A DNA stretch of 64,000 bases from Bradyrhizobium sp. 200 (GCF_023100945.1 NZ_CP064689.1:8042001-8106000); one strand, 5' to 3'. Positions 45,438 to 55,090 are shown, numbered from the stretch's first letter. Notes: generated by a model from the letters alone, not told the origin. Made by a program: numbers and translations.

Positions 45438-46817
45438 CTAGGTCGTCCAGTCTTTCTGGCTCCGCTGCCGTAGCGTGCGCCGCCAGAGATTGGTGACGTG
45501 GAATAGGAACGCGGTCAGCGTCGAACTATTTGTCGGCACCGCGTGGTAGTTGAAGTAGCCGGTGACGACCTGCTGCAACCATCTTCGCTGCTGGGGAATC
45601 GGCTGATGCGTGCACCGTCGCAGTTCCTGTTTGATGGCTTGCAACTTTGCCTGCATGCGATCCTGCCGGGACTTCCGTTTGATTTGGAATTTGCCCCGAC
45701 GAGTTTTGCCGCAGATAAAGGTGAAGCCCAGGAAGGTGAAGGTCTCCGGTTTGCCGAGCCCGCGCCGCTTGCGGTTTTCCACCGCGAAGCGTCCAAACTC
45801 GATCAGCCGGGTCTTCTCCGAATGCAGCGACAGTGCAAACTCCTGTAACCGCTTACGCATCTCGTCGAGGAAGCGACGGGCGTCGGTCTCGTGCTCAAAG
45901 CCAACAATGAGGTCGTCGGCGTAGCGCACGATGATCATATTGCCCGCAGCCTCACGCCGTCGCCAGCGCTCGGCCCAGAGGTCGAAAGCGTAGTGCAAGT
46001 AGAGATTGGCCAGAAGCGGTGAGATCACCGAACCCTGCCCGGTCCCCTTGTCACTGACCGTCACGATCCCGTCTTCCAGGACGCCTGCCTTGAGCCATTT
46101 CTGGATCAGGCGGATGATGCGTCGGTCGCCGACGCGATGTTCCACAAACTTGATGAGCCACTCCTGGCTCACTGTGTCGAAGAACGAGCGGATGTCGGCG
46201 TCCAGTATCCAGTTCACCTTTGTGCTGGTGATCCCGACCATGAGCGCATCCATCGCATCGTGCGTGCTGCGTCCGGGTCGGAACCCATACGAGAACCCGA
46301 GGAAATCTTCCTCGTAGATCGCGCTCAGCACCGCAGCCGTAGCCCTCTGGACGATCTTGTCCTCAAGGGCGGCGACCGCGATCGGGCGTTGCCGACCATC
46401 CGGCTTGGGTATGTAAACCCGCCGCGACGGTAGTGCCCGATACGCTCCCCGATGGACGCGAGCATGCAGGTCCTCAAGATTGCGCTCAAGGTGCTGCTCG
46501 TAGTCCCGACATGTCAGCCCGTCCACTCCAGCTGCAGCATTCTCCTTGAGTTCAGAGAATGCCTCTGCGAGGTGAGCAATACTGACGTGATGGAAGAGCG
46601 CGGTGAACTTCTCCTTCTTCCTTTGCCTTGCAGCTTGCCGTATGCGCGCCAGCGCCTGTGACACGGTTCCCCGGTACTGTGCCCGGCCCGTGCTTTGCTG
46701 ACTCACATTCCCCTCGGCCCCCGCCCTTGGCTCCACCAACTCCGCAGCCGGTTGCCCGGCTTTGTTCGTCGGCTTCACAGCTACTATGGCGGGGTCAGAC
46801 TTCTCATGATCGTACAT
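45438..46817 (-). CDS. ltrA: Group II intron reverse transcriptase/maturase (premature stop)
   Basis: The 459 aa contain reverse transcriptase blocks (VDGLTCRDYEQ, RRVYIPKPDGRQRPI, WILDADIRSFFDTV, GTGQGSVISPLLANLYLH, IVRYADDLIVG) and the maturase X domain (VVTGYFNYHAVP ... LWRRTLRQRSQ). The frame ends at a TAG directly after KDWTT, but in the same frame it continues ERIKRLADDWLPKPRILHP and reaches domain V. The stop is thus a likely TGG-to-TAG nonsense change that removes the last 40-50 residues. Confidence 0.88.
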   Translation of the reverse strand: MYDHEKSDPAIVAVKPTNKAGQPAAELVEPRAGAEGNVSQQSTGRAQYRGTVSQALARIRQAARQRKKEKFTALFHHVSIAHLAEAFSELKENAAAGVDGLTCRDYEQHLERNLEDLHARVHRGAYRALPSRRVYIPKPDGRQRPIAVAALEDKIVQRATAAVLSAIYEEDFLGFSYGFRPGRSTHDAMDALMVGITSTKVNWILDADIRSFFDTVSQEWLIKFVEHRVGDRRIIRLIQKWLKAGVLEDGIVTVSDKGTGQGSVISPLLANLYLHYAFDLWAERWRRREAAGNMIIVRYADDLIVGFEHETDARRFLDEMRKRLQEFALSLHSEKTRLIEFGRFAVENRKRRGLGKPETFTFLGFTFICGKTRRGKFQIKRKSRQDRMQAKLQAIKQELRRCTHQPIPQQRRWLQQVVTGYFNYHAVPTNSSTLTAFLFHVTNLWRRTLRQRSQKDWTT

Positions 46818-47316
46818 CGTCGGCTACGGCTCCTCGCCTTCCCGACGCGGACCAGTGCAGCACGCATGCTGGCGCTGGCCGACCATGAGATCTCCCGGTT
46901 CCCGAGCAAGGAGCGTGCGCACATGCCAGTGTCTAAGACCACGCCGGGCCGTCTGGGCGCTCGCGTTATCGCGCCCATCCGTGTTGCCTTCCGTCACCGG
47001 AACGACGTCGGCACCCAGGATGAGGGTACTTTCGCGGCTCAATGGCTGGCCTATGCGCTCCCCTGTCAACGCTTCGCCGATACCCTCACGGGTATCTGCG
47101 CATGACTCGGGGTCGATGCGGTTCGCTACTCCTTCATCGTGATGGACTTGCACCATCCACTCCTTGCCGGTCTCCCGGCGCACTCTGGTCTACCCCGGTG
47201 AACGGTCATTCTCAGGATAGGAGGGCATGTCTCAAAGGTGCCAATATGCGACATCAGCCTTAGTGGGCATCCCATCTGATCTGTCGTACAATCGCATCTA
47301 GGTAGGATCGTGGGCC

Positions 47317-49098
47317 ATGGTGCAGGAGCGGCCAGTCCGGGTCGAGCGGAGGTTGTCGGCGATATTGGCCGCAGACGTAGCTGGCTACTCGCGGTTGATG
47401 CACAATGACGAAGAGGCGACCCATGCCAAACTGGCCGCGCTCCTAACCGACGCGGTCGCCCCGGCAATTGCCGAACACGGCGGCCGTGTCGTGAAGAACA
47501 CCGGCGACGGGTTCTTAGCGGAGTTTCCGAGCGCGGTCGAAGCCATCCGAGCTGCGGTGCAGTTCCAAGCGCGTGTTAACGAGCTTACAACCGGTGACGT
47601 GGAAGAGAGACGCATTGTATTCCGCGTGGGCGTCAATATCGGTGACGTAATCGTTGAACCCCACGACATCTTCGGCGACGGAGTTAACATTGCTGCGCGG
47701 CTTGAAAGCATCGCAGAACCGGGCGGCATCTGCATCTCGTCTGCTGCCTACGATCAAGTCCGAGGCAAGGTCGGCTTTGAGTTCGCCGATCTGGGTGAGC
47801 AGAACCTCAAGAACATCGACGACCCGGTGCGAGCCTATGCCGTTGGCCTGAACGCGAAAACCGACCGAGCTGCTTCGCTGCCATCATCAACTCCCCGGTT
47901 GTCAATCGTTGTTTTGCCGTTCGCAAACATCGGAGGCAATCCCGAGCAAGACTACTTCGTCGATGGCGTGACCGAGAGCCTGACCACCGACTTGTCGCGG
48001 ATCAATGGCGCGTTCGTGATTGCGCGCAACACCGCGTTCACCTTCAAAGGTAAGGCGGTCGACGTAGTGAGGCTCGGACGTGAGTTGAACGTCCGCTACG
48101 TGCTCGAAGGGTCGGTGCAACGTGGTGGCAACCTCCTTCGGGTCAACGTGCAACTGGTCGATGCCGAAACCGGCAACCACATCTGGGCGGAGCGTTTTGA
48201 CAAGCCCGTTGCCGACCTCTTTGACATGCAGGACGAAATCGTATCGAGGCTCGCCAACTCATTAAATGCCGAACTCGTTGCCGCCGAGGCCCGGCGAGCG
48301 GAGCGTTCACCGCATCCAGACGCGATGGACTTGGTGTTCCGAGGTAGGGCTTGGTTTAACAAGGGGCTGACCCCCGATTACATGGTAGAAGCGCGCGGCT
48401 TTTTCGAGCAGGCCATGGCGCTCGATCCGGGGAATGTCGAGGTCATGGTCGGTTTGGCGCGGGTCGATGCCGTACTCGGAGCTGCCCTTATGACCGACGA
48501 TTATTCAGCGCGGTTCACCTCGGCCGAGGCGACTTTAACCAAAGCGCTATCGCTCGCGCCGAACCACGCTTTGGCACACGTGTATCTGGGCCTTGTGCAA
48601 ATATTTACGAAACGCGTGGCTCAAGGCATCGCTCAATGCGAGCGGGCACTGGCGCTGGATCGCAATTTGGCCGGCGCTCACGCTCTAATCGGCATCGCCA
48701 AGTTTTTACTTGGTCGAGGCGCAGAAACCGAATCTCACCTCAACGAGGCATTCCGCCTTTCTCCTCGCGACACCCTTGCCGATCGATGGATGGCATGGGT
48801 CGGCATCGCCAAGGCCCAGCTCGGTGCCGATGCCGAAGCAGTCCTCTGGCTGCGCCGGGGCCTTGACGCAAACCGAAATTATTCCGCCGCGCATTTCCTT
48901 CTCGCGGCTGTGCTGGCGCGGCTCGGGGAGCTGGACGAAGCGCGGGCCGCGGTGCAAGCGGGACTTGCGCTCGATCCAAGCTTCACCATTCGTCGCTTTC
49001 GTGATGCCACCCATGCACGGAGCGACAATCCGACCTTCGTTGCCTGGGGCGACCACGCGATTGAGGGCATGCGGTTGGCCGGGGTGCCTGAGGGCTGA
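47317..49098 (+). CDS. Class III adenylate cyclase with TolB-like and TPR domains (copy 2)
   Basis: The 593 aa align along their full length with the 31907-33697 product: CHD cyclase motifs (ILAADVAGYSRLM, NTGDGFLAEF, VGVNIGDVI), the TolB-like domain (VVLPFANIGGNPEQDYFVDG) and TPR-like repeats to an RLAGVPEG terminus. Both copies share parts of the leader. The paralogues probably respond to different partners. The gene is just outside the 5' end of the group II intron. Confidence 0.9.
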   Translation: MVQERPVRVERRLSAILAADVAGYSRLMHNDEEATHAKLAALLTDAVAPAIAEHGGRVVKNTGDGFLAEFPSAVEAIRAAVQFQARVNELTTGDVEERRIVFRVGVNIGDVIVEPHDIFGDGVNIAARLESIAEPGGICISSAAYDQVRGKVGFEFADLGEQNLKNIDDPVRAYAVGLNAKTDRAASLPSSTPRLSIVVLPFANIGGNPEQDYFVDGVTESLTTDLSRINGAFVIARNTAFTFKGKAVDVVRLGRELNVRYVLEGSVQRGGNLLRVNVQLVDAETGNHIWAERFDKPVADLFDMQDEIVSRLANSLNAELVAAEARRAERSPHPDAMDLVFRGRAWFNKGLTPDYMVEARGFFEQAMALDPGNVEVMVGLARVDAVLGAALMTDDYSARFTSAEATLTKALSLAPNHALAHVYLGLVQIFTKRVAQGIAQCERALALDRNLAGAHALIGIAKFLLGRGAETESHLNEAFRLSPRDTLADRWMAWVGIAKAQLGADAEAVLWLRRGLDANRNYSAAHFLLAAVLARLGELDEARAAVQAGLALDPSFTIRRFRDATHARSDNPTFVAWGDHAIEGMRLAGVPEG

Positions 49099-49752
49099 TG
49101 CCCGAGTTGGGTCATTTGCGGAAGCCGAAGAATACCCCGCCCTCGATCCGCTATTCCCTCAACAGCGGACATCGCGTGTTATTCGACCCGGCCCTTGATG
49201 ATCAAAAATCTTTAGGAGTGGTGTGCACACGTCCCAGTCAGCAAGAAGCCTGACTTATATCCAGATCAGCCTGCCCACATGAGAGCAGACCGTGCAGAAG
49301 GTCAGGGAGCGAACCACCTGGCTGGAGAACAAAGCATCGCTCATTATCCAGAACGTCATTCTCCTTCTAATTAACGTACTCGGAGTCTGGCGCTGGTTTC
49401 CGAAGGCCGAGAAGGAGGTTAAGTCGTAAGAGAGCGGCTTCAGTCGCAAAACCCGTCGTGGCGCAGCGAGGCCTTGTTGATGGCCACCGCCGCTACGCGG
49501 ATGGAGACGGGCCTTCCCAGCAGGCCAGGGATGTCCTGCGATGCGCGGTTGCGCAGCTGTTCATCATCGCAAAGCAGAACCTGCCGGTGGCATCGTCCTA
49601 GATCAGGCCACCGCTCAGTCCGACAGGTCCCCCGCGGACGATGACCACGTCGATTTTCATCCGGATCACCTCCATTCCAACTCATATGGGACCTCCAAGG
49701 CTGGGAACCCCTTCCCCCTGTTCATTCGTTAGGTACTCGGGAAAGAAAGATC
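49099..49752. other. Intergenic region with a small membrane-anchor-like frame and an EcfG-like promoter
   Basis: A 45-codon frame at 49292-49429 (GTG start) would encode a charged stretch, one hydrophobic helix (SLIIQNVILLLINVLGVWRW) and a basic tail. It looks like the end of a membrane protein and may be a remnant. No other gene is supported. The last 50 bp hold a GGAAC ... CGTT promoter for the DUF72 gene. Confidence 0.45.
49704..49730 (+). promoter_or_regulatory. EcfG-like general stress promoter before the DUF72 gene
   Basis: GGAAC (49704-49708) and CGTT (49727-49730) are separated by 18 bp, one more than the usual 16-17. It lies about 22 bp upstream of ATG 49753, so the leader would be very short. 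It is a weaker match than the site at 50673. Confidence 0.4.
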
Positions 49753-50661
49753 ATGCTACGCAAATTCACAGCAGCGAATTGGAGCGAATTGACTCCTGAG
49801 GAACGCCGCGAACGGCGGCAGCTCCGCCGCGAAAAGCAGCGCGAGGACAATATCGGGCGCGCCCAGAAGATGCATGCCGCGCGGCTCAAGATGGAAACTG
49901 AGAGCCCGAAGAGCCCACCTGAATTGAAGTCATCAGTCTATGTCGGCTGCTCGGGCTGGCGTTATTGGAAATGGCGGGACTCGTTTTATGCAGGTGTGCC
50001 GCAGGAAAAGTGGTTCGAGCATTACCTGAAGCGCTTCGACACCGTCGAAATCAACGCATCGTTTTACTCCTGGCCGACGGTTGCAAACGTCCAGGCCTGG
50101 CGGCGCCAGCCCGGCAAGAAAACGTTCGTTTACACCGTCAAGGTCTGTGAGCTCGTCACTCACGTAAAAACGTTCAAGGGCACAAAGACACTCATTCGGG
50201 ATTTTGGCATCATCGCTGATATTCTAGGCGAGCGGATGGGTTGCTTCCTGTTCCAGTTGCCGCCAAGCTACCGCTACACAAAGGCGCGGCTGAACGCGAT
50301 CGTGAGCCAACTCGATCCTGCGCGCCGCAACGTTGTGGAGTTTAGGCACGCCAGCTGGTGGAATGAGGACGTTTTTGGCGCGTTCCGAAAAGCCGGAACT
50401 ATCTTCTGCTCCTGCAGCGGACCGCGCCTGCCCGACGAACTTATCCGGACAGCCGACGAAGTTTACATCCGCCTGCATGGCCCCAAGCGCTGGTATCGGC
50501 ACGATTACTCAAGGAACGAGTTGGCGATCTGGGTGGACAGGGTTAGGGCGAGCGGTGCGAAAAGAGCCTGGATTTACTTCAACAATGATAATGAAGCTTA
50601 TGCACCCAAAAACGCGGCGGCCCTGCGGCGAATGCTAGGCCGTAAATCGTTGGCCGCGTAA
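49753..50661 (+). CDS. DUF72 (YecE-like) family protein
   Basis: After a charged N-terminal tail (about 55 aa, TPEERRERRQLRREKQRED) the protein contains the DUF72 TIM-barrel signature (VYVGCSGWRYWKWRDSFY), FDTVEINASFYSWP, FLFQLPPSY, NVVEFRHASWW and RLHGPKRWY. The biochemical role is unknown; the genes are widely linked to stress. It precedes a FAD-dependent oxidoreductase by 61 nt, with a separate stress-type promoter between them. Confidence 0.92.
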   Translation: MLRKFTAANWSELTPEERRERRQLRREKQREDNIGRAQKMHAARLKMETESPKSPPELKSSVYVGCSGWRYWKWRDSFYAGVPQEKWFEHYLKRFDTVEINASFYSWPTVANVQAWRRQPGKKTFVYTVKVCELVTHVKTFKGTKTLIRDFGIIADILGERMGCFLFQLPPSYRYTKARLNAIVSQLDPARRNVVEFRHASWWNEDVFGAFRKAGTIFCSCSGPRLPDELIRTADEVYIRLHGPKRWYRHDYSRNELAIWVDRVRASGAKRAWIYFNNDNEAYAPKNAAALRRMLGRKSLAA

Positions 50662-50672
50662 GGCCAGACGTA

Positions 50673-50698
50673 GGAACCTTGCCAGTAACGTAAGCGTT
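50673..50698 (+). promoter_or_regulatory. EcfG-type general stress promoter
   Basis: GGAAC (50673-50677), 17-bp spacer, CGTT (50695-50698). This matches the consensus of PhyR-NepR-EcfG controlled promoters in Alphaproteobacteria. It lies 24 bp upstream of the oxidoreductase start (50723). The -35 box is 12 nt past the DUF72 stop. Confidence 0.65.
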
Positions 50699-50722
50699 CT
50701 CAAGTGTTTGGGAGGACGTTTC

Positions 50723-52228
50723 ATGGCTAGCACATCACTCTGGATGGATATTGACATTGCCCCGGACGCGGGAGTTCTGGACGGCGCCCGGGAACGCGAC
50801 GTCGTCGTCATCGGGTCTGGCATTGCCGGGATTTCGACCGCGTATGAGCTCTGCAAGCGAGGTAAATCCGTTTTTGTCATCGATCGCGGACGCATCTGCG
50901 GAGGCATGACTTCGAGGACTTCAGCTCATCTTGCTCCCTTGTGCGATGATCTCGTCAGCGAGATGACGAAGATCAGGGGCAAGGAGGCGACGACGCTTTT
51001 TTGCGACAGCCAGGCGGCTGCCGTCGACCGCATTGAAGAAATCCAGAAGAAAGAGAAAATCGATTGTGACTTCCGCCGCCTCGACGGTTACCTCTTTCAA
51101 GGTCAAGGTATGCCGGCAGACATCATCGACGAAGAGCTGGAGGCAGTCCGCGGTGTCGGCGCGCCGGTCCACAGGCTCATGGGCGTCCCCTTCAACGGCT
51201 GCGAGAATCGTCACGTCCTACGCTATCCCAAGCAGGCAACCTTTCATCCGCTCAAGTATCTTGCCGGCGTCACGAAGGCTTGCCGCGAAAACGGCGTGAC
51301 TTTCTACCGTGACAGCCCGGTTGAGGAAGTGACTGAAGAGAATGGCATTGTGACCGCGAAAACAGCCCGCGGCGTCATTCGCGCCCGGCATGCGGTCGTC
51401 GCGACCAACTCGTCCATCTCTGACCGGTTCGCCATTCACACCAAGACGGCGCCATACCGGACATATGTGATCACGTTTGAGATCGAGCGCGGCGCTCTGC
51501 CCGACGCGCTCTACTGGGATACTGAAGATCCCTACCATTATGTCCGCCTGCAGCCAGGTCCGGCAAATACCGATTACGTTCTCGTCGGTGGTGAGGACCA
51601 CAAAAGCGGAGAAGCTAACGACGCGGAGGATCGGTTCAGAAAGCTTGAAGCATGGGCGCGCGGCTTGATCTCCGGCCTTGGCAAAGAAACGCATCGCTGG
51701 TCAGGGCAAGTGCTCGACACCATCGATTACTCCGGCTTCATTGGCCGCGACCCCGGGGGCACCAATGTCTACGTCGCGATGGGCGATTCCGGACAAGGTC
51801 TCACGCACGGCGTTGCTGGCGCGATGCTGAATGCTGGCCTTATCTCGGGCGAAGACCATCTATGGAAGGAAATCTACGCGCCGGGTCGTGTCCCGCTAAA
51901 GGCCGCGAAGAATTTCATGGCCGAGAATGTGACGGCGCTCAAAAGCTTTGCTGAGTATGTGGCCCCAGGCGAACTCACTTCACTCGAAGAGCTGACGCGC
52001 GGCGACGGCGCCGTCATCCGGCGCGGCCTTGAGAAGATTGCCGCCTATCGCGACAAGGAGGGAGCGCTGCATTTGAATTCGGCGAGTTGCACCCATGTCG
52101 GCTGCCATTTGCACTGGAACAGTTTTGAGACTTGCTGGGACTGCCCTTGCCACGGCTCAATCTTCGATGTGAATGGACAACCCATCAACGCCCCGGCCAT
52201 TGGCCCGCTTGTCCGCGTCCGGGAGTAA
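50723..52228 (+). CDS. FAD-dependent oxidoreductase with C-terminal Rieske domain
   Basis: ATG 50723 follows GGGAGGACG. The 501 aa consist of a DAO-type FAD oxidoreductase (DVVVIGSGIAGISTAYEL, VAMGDSGQGLTHGVAGAML) and a Rieske domain at about residues 410-501 with C-x-H and C-x2-H ligands (CTHVGCHLHW ... CPCHGS). Proteins of this type transfer electrons between a flavin and a [2Fe-2S] centre; the substrate is unknown. It is in a stress-type cluster with DUF3072. Confidence 0.9.
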   Translation: MASTSLWMDIDIAPDAGVLDGARERDVVVIGSGIAGISTAYELCKRGKSVFVIDRGRICGGMTSRTSAHLAPLCDDLVSEMTKIRGKEATTLFCDSQAAAVDRIEEIQKKEKIDCDFRRLDGYLFQGQGMPADIIDEELEAVRGVGAPVHRLMGVPFNGCENRHVLRYPKQATFHPLKYLAGVTKACRENGVTFYRDSPVEEVTEENGIVTAKTARGVIRARHAVVATNSSISDRFAIHTKTAPYRTYVITFEIERGALPDALYWDTEDPYHYVRLQPGPANTDYVLVGGEDHKSGEANDAEDRFRKLEAWARGLISGLGKETHRWSGQVLDTIDYSGFIGRDPGGTNVYVAMGDSGQGLTHGVAGAMLNAGLISGEDHLWKEIYAPGRVPLKAAKNFMAENVTALKSFAEYVAPGELTSLEELTRGDGAVIRRGLEKIAAYRDKEGALHLNSASCTHVGCHLHWNSFETCWDCPCHGSIFDVNGQPINAPAIGPLVRVRE

Positions 52229-52302
52229 GGTAGCCGAACATGCAGCGAAGGCCGAAGCATCAAAGCTAATCGATGAAATGCGCGAAAGGCAGGAGTGGAA
52301 CA

Positions 52303-52461
52303 ATGCCGGAAGAGCCAATGATGACCGAAGCCCAACGCGATGAGCTCAAGACGCTCTGCCTGAAGGCGGACGTGCCGGACAAATCCGGCGAGCTGCTAAC
52401 CCAGGAGGGCGCCCAGCAGTTTATCGACGAACTGAAGAAACAGATCGCAGAACGCAAATAG
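52303..52461 (+). CDS. DUF3072 small protein (52 aa)
   Basis: ATG 52303 follows AGGAG. The product (MTEAQRDELKTLCLKADVPD, then QFIDELKKQIAERK) matches the DUF3072 pattern of short acidic proteins in rhizobia. The function is unknown; it is probably read through from the oxidoreductase, 74 nt upstream. Confidence 0.82.
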   Translation: MPEEPMMTEAQRDELKTLCLKADVPDKSGELLTQEGAQQFIDELKKQIAERK

Positions 52462-52581
52462 AAGCGATGAGCGGATCTTCAGCGGTTTGTTTGCACCTTA
52501 GCGGCGCGGTCGACGGCGCTGTCTCGATGATCCAAATCATTGCGAAAGATGCCTAAGCGCCTAGTGCATCGTCGCAGCGCG

Positions 52582-52746
52582 TCAGTTCTGACGCACCCAT
52601 CGCGATACATAGGCCCCCGCAGCGAGCCCCAGTGCCAAGCCCGCAAAAGCTCCTGCCATCGATTGCCTGGATAACGTCAGTTCCCATCCCGGCGTAAGCT
52701 GCTTAGGAGTGATTCCATAGTCGACGACCGCTGCGATCGCCGACAT
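52582..52746 (-). CDS. Small membrane protein (54 aa)
   Basis: ATG 52746 gives MSAIAAVVDYGITPKQLTPG, then an amphipathic stretch and one transmembrane helix (AGAFAGLALGLAAGAYVSRW) with an Arg/Gln tail. Similar short proteins occur in Bradyrhizobium; the longer upstream frame has no support. The function is unknown. Confidence 0.65.
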   Translation of the reverse strand: MSAIAAVVDYGITPKQLTPGWELTLSRQSMAGAFAGLALGLAAGAYVSRWVRQN

Positions 52747-53253
52747 GACGGCGGCGTCTCGCAGTAGTTCGATTGATGATTGAGGTGGACGAACCGCCAG
52801 ACAAGTCTCAAAAAGGGAGCGCCCAAAACAGGGCTGATGCATGATGGGTGGCGAGCCCTATCCCGGTATGTGCAGCGTCGACCCCGCCAACACGCGCTGC
52901 ATTATCACCGTAAAGCCAATGGCTGGTCGAGTTCAACGGTTGCGCGGCAGGCTTCCCTTCCATTTTTGCCAGGGCGGCCAGCGTGACTGTCGAAAGACGC
53001 TGGCTACGCTGCCTGTGATGAGAGTGGAAGCCAGCAATTGCGTGGGTTTCATTGGTGACCTAACGTCAATTCGATTTCCACGACAACCGCAACGCGCTTC
53101 CAGATGTTCCAAGCCATCTGATCGCGCCGAAATGCTTGTGTCAGATTTGCTTGCGACAGCGGCGGGTTGCAGCAAAACCCGTCGGTTCCGCCGCTAGGAA
53201 CGATTGGGTCGATCTCGCTTTATCGGACAGCACGTTCGCCATGGAGATCTGTG
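52747..53253. other. Intergenic region
   Basis: This 507-bp gap separates divergent genes. It should contain the promoter for the 53254-55569 operon and for the small membrane protein. No RNA gene or EcfG match was found; open frames here lack support. Confidence 0.4.
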
Positions 53254-53811
53254 ATGGGGCCCGACGAGGTCCTGCGTGGGATGCTGATGTATTTCGTCCT
53301 GCCGCTGTGGCTGGCCGCCGGCTTTGCCGATTACCTCTGCCATCGCGCCAGTCACATCGAAAAAACCAGCGGCTGGAAAGAGTCCGTTCTGCACCTTGCC
53401 CAGTTTGCCGAGATGGCCGTTCCGGTCCTGGCCGCGCTGTTCCTCGAAATCACTTCGGGCGTGATTTTGTTGATGATGGTGTTTCTGGTTTTCCACGAAG
53501 CCACAGCCATCTGGGACGTCCGCTACGCGTCGTCGAGGCGTGAGGTTTCGCCGACCGAGCAGCACGTGCACAGCGTTCTCGAAATGCTGCCGCTGACGGG
53601 ATTGCTGCTCGTCATCGCGCTTCACTGGCCAGCATTTTCGGCATTGTTCGGCTACGGAACACCTGACTTTGCCTTCAGGCTGAAGCAATCGCCGCTACCC
53701 CTGACGTACATTGTCACGATGCTGGCCTTGACCGCGCTGCTCGAGGTCTTGCCGTACTTTGAGGAGCTGGTTCGCGGTCTGCGATATCGCGCCCGGCAAG
53801 CGAAGGATTAG
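53254..53811 (+). CDS. Integral membrane protein (about four helices)
   Basis: ATG 53254 (MGPDEVLRGMLMYFVLPLW) starts the first membrane helix; upstream starts add an unrelated tail. The 185 aa have about four to five hydrophobic segments and a conserved-looking loop with several His (YLCHRASHIEKTSGWKES; LVFHEATAIWDVRYASSRRE; PTEQHVHS), which might bind a metal. No known family was recognised. It is upstream of and close to the SDR/DoxX gene (4 nt), so they share an operon. Confidence 0.75.
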   Translation: MGPDEVLRGMLMYFVLPLWLAAGFADYLCHRASHIEKTSGWKESVLHLAQFAEMAVPVLAALFLEITSGVILLMMVFLVFHEATAIWDVRYASSRREVSPTEQHVHSVLEMLPLTGLLLVIALHWPAFSALFGYGTPDFAFRLKQSPLPLTYIVTMLALTALLEVLPYFEELVRGLRYRARQAKD

Positions 53812-53815
53812 TTCA

Positions 53816-55090
53816 ATGCGTATCCTTCTCGTTGGCGGCACGGGCCTTATTGGATCGGCGATCCACGCAAGGCTTAACGCTGAAGGACATGACTGCGTAT
53901 TGGTGTCGCGCCACACATCGGGCGTGCAGAACGCGCGCCACGTCGCGCTCGATATTGCACAGGCGAAGGATGCTTCCGCGTGGGAGCCAGTCCTCGCAGG
54001 TATCGATGCCGTCATCAACGCGGCGGGTGCGCTGCAGGGACGGGACATGCAGGGCGTTCATGTCGCCGGCAGCGCGGCGCTGTACGCGGCTTGTGAATGC
54101 GCAGGCGTCCGTCGCGTGATCCTTTTTTCGGCGATCGGAACCAATCGCGATGCGCCGAGTGACTTTTCACGCACCAAGCAGGAGGGTGAAGCCGCGCTGA
54201 TGGCGCGCGATCTCGATTGGGTCGTGCTGCGGCCCTCCGTCGTGGTAGGCAGAGCTGCTTACGGCGGCAGCGCGCTATTGCGGGGGCTTGCGTCACTACC
54301 GGTTCTGCCGGTCATGCCCGGCACGGCGCCGATCCAACCGGTGCATCTGGATGATGTCGTCGAAACGGTTCTTTTCTTACTAAGGCCGGGCGCGCCTTCG
54401 CGCATCGCGCTGGATCTGGCCGGCCCGCGGCGGATGGCGTTCAGTGACGCAGTCGCGCTCTTTCGCCGCTGGCTGCGCTGGCGGCCCGCTTACCGCCTGC
54501 AGTTGCCGACATGGGCCGCCTCCAGCGCTTACCGCGCAGGAGACGTCGCGCAGATGTTGGGCTGGCGAACGCCCGTCAATTCGACGGCACAGGCAGAAAT
54601 GCGGCGCGGCGCGACTGGCGATCCTGGGCCCTGGCGTCAGGCCACGGGCACCGTTCCCCGGGACCTTGAAGCCGCGCTCGGAAGCGAACCCGCGTCGGTC
54701 CAGGAACGCTGGTTTGCACGGCTGTACGCGCTGAAGCCCCTGATATTTGCCGTCTTCGGTCTGTTTTGGATCGTCACCGGAATCATCTCACTGGGGCCGG
54801 GCTGGGAAATCGGTATGTCGTATGTCCGGGAAGGCGGGCTGGGGGAACATTTCGCGGCTCTCACCGTCGTTGCAGGCGCCCTCGCCGACATCATCATTGG
54901 CCTCGCTATTCTTTGGCGACCTTCGAGCCGCTATGGCCTCTGGGCGGCCTTCATCATTTCTCTGGTCTATGTCGTGATTGGGACGACTCTGGTGCCGCGG
55001 CTGTGGGCCGATCCGCTCGGACCCATGCTGAAGATCTGGCCGGTGCTGTTGCTCAATATGGTCGCCATAGCGATCCGGGAGGATCGATGA
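53816..55090 (+). CDS. NAD(P)-binding epimerase-like protein with C-terminal DoxX-like membrane domain
   Basis: ATG 53816 opens with RILLVGGTGLIGSAIHARL, an atypical SDR Rossmann motif. Residues 1-285 resemble NAD(P)H-binding proteins of the YbjT/complex I subunit 9 group. The last 125 residues contain four membrane helices (YALKPLIFAVFGLFWIVTGI ... KIWPVLLLNMVAIAI) like DoxX-type proteins. The role may be quinone- or lipid-related. It overlaps the next gene by 4 nt. Confidence 0.85.
   Translation: MRILLVGGTGLIGSAIHARLNAEGHDCVLVSRHTSGVQNARHVALDIAQAKDASAWEPVLAGIDAVINAAGALQGRDMQGVHVAGSAALYAACECAGVRRVILFSAIGTNRDAPSDFSRTKQEGEAALMARDLDWVVLRPSVVVGRAAYGGSALLRGLASLPVLPVMPGTAPIQPVHLDDVVETVLFLLRPGAPSRIALDLAGPRRMAFSDAVALFRRWLRWRPAYRLQLPTWAASSAYRAGDVAQMLGWRTPVNSTAQAEMRRGATGDPGPWRQATGTVPRDLEAALGSEPASVQERWFARLYALKPLIFAVFGLFWIVTGIISLGPGWEIGMSYVREGGLGEHFAALTVVAGALADIIIGLAILWRPSSRYGLWAAFIISLVYVVIGTTLVPRLWADPLGPMLKIWPVLLLNMVAIAIREDR

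Larger units (their letters stand above)
45272..47183 (-). mobile_element. Group II intron
   Basis: The minus strand starts GTGCGCC at 47183, matching the GUGYG 5' end. It continues CGGGAGACCGGC and GGTGCAAGTCC, typical domain I elements. The maturase ORF (46817-45438) lies in domain IV. Domain V (45309-45341) and a domain VI-like hairpin (GCGCGAGGTAACTCGCG) follow; the 3' end is placed at about 45272 from CCTACCGCGA and is approximate. The length, about 1.9 kb, is normal. The intron sits in an intergenic region between the TPR gene and a cyclase. Confidence 0.8.
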
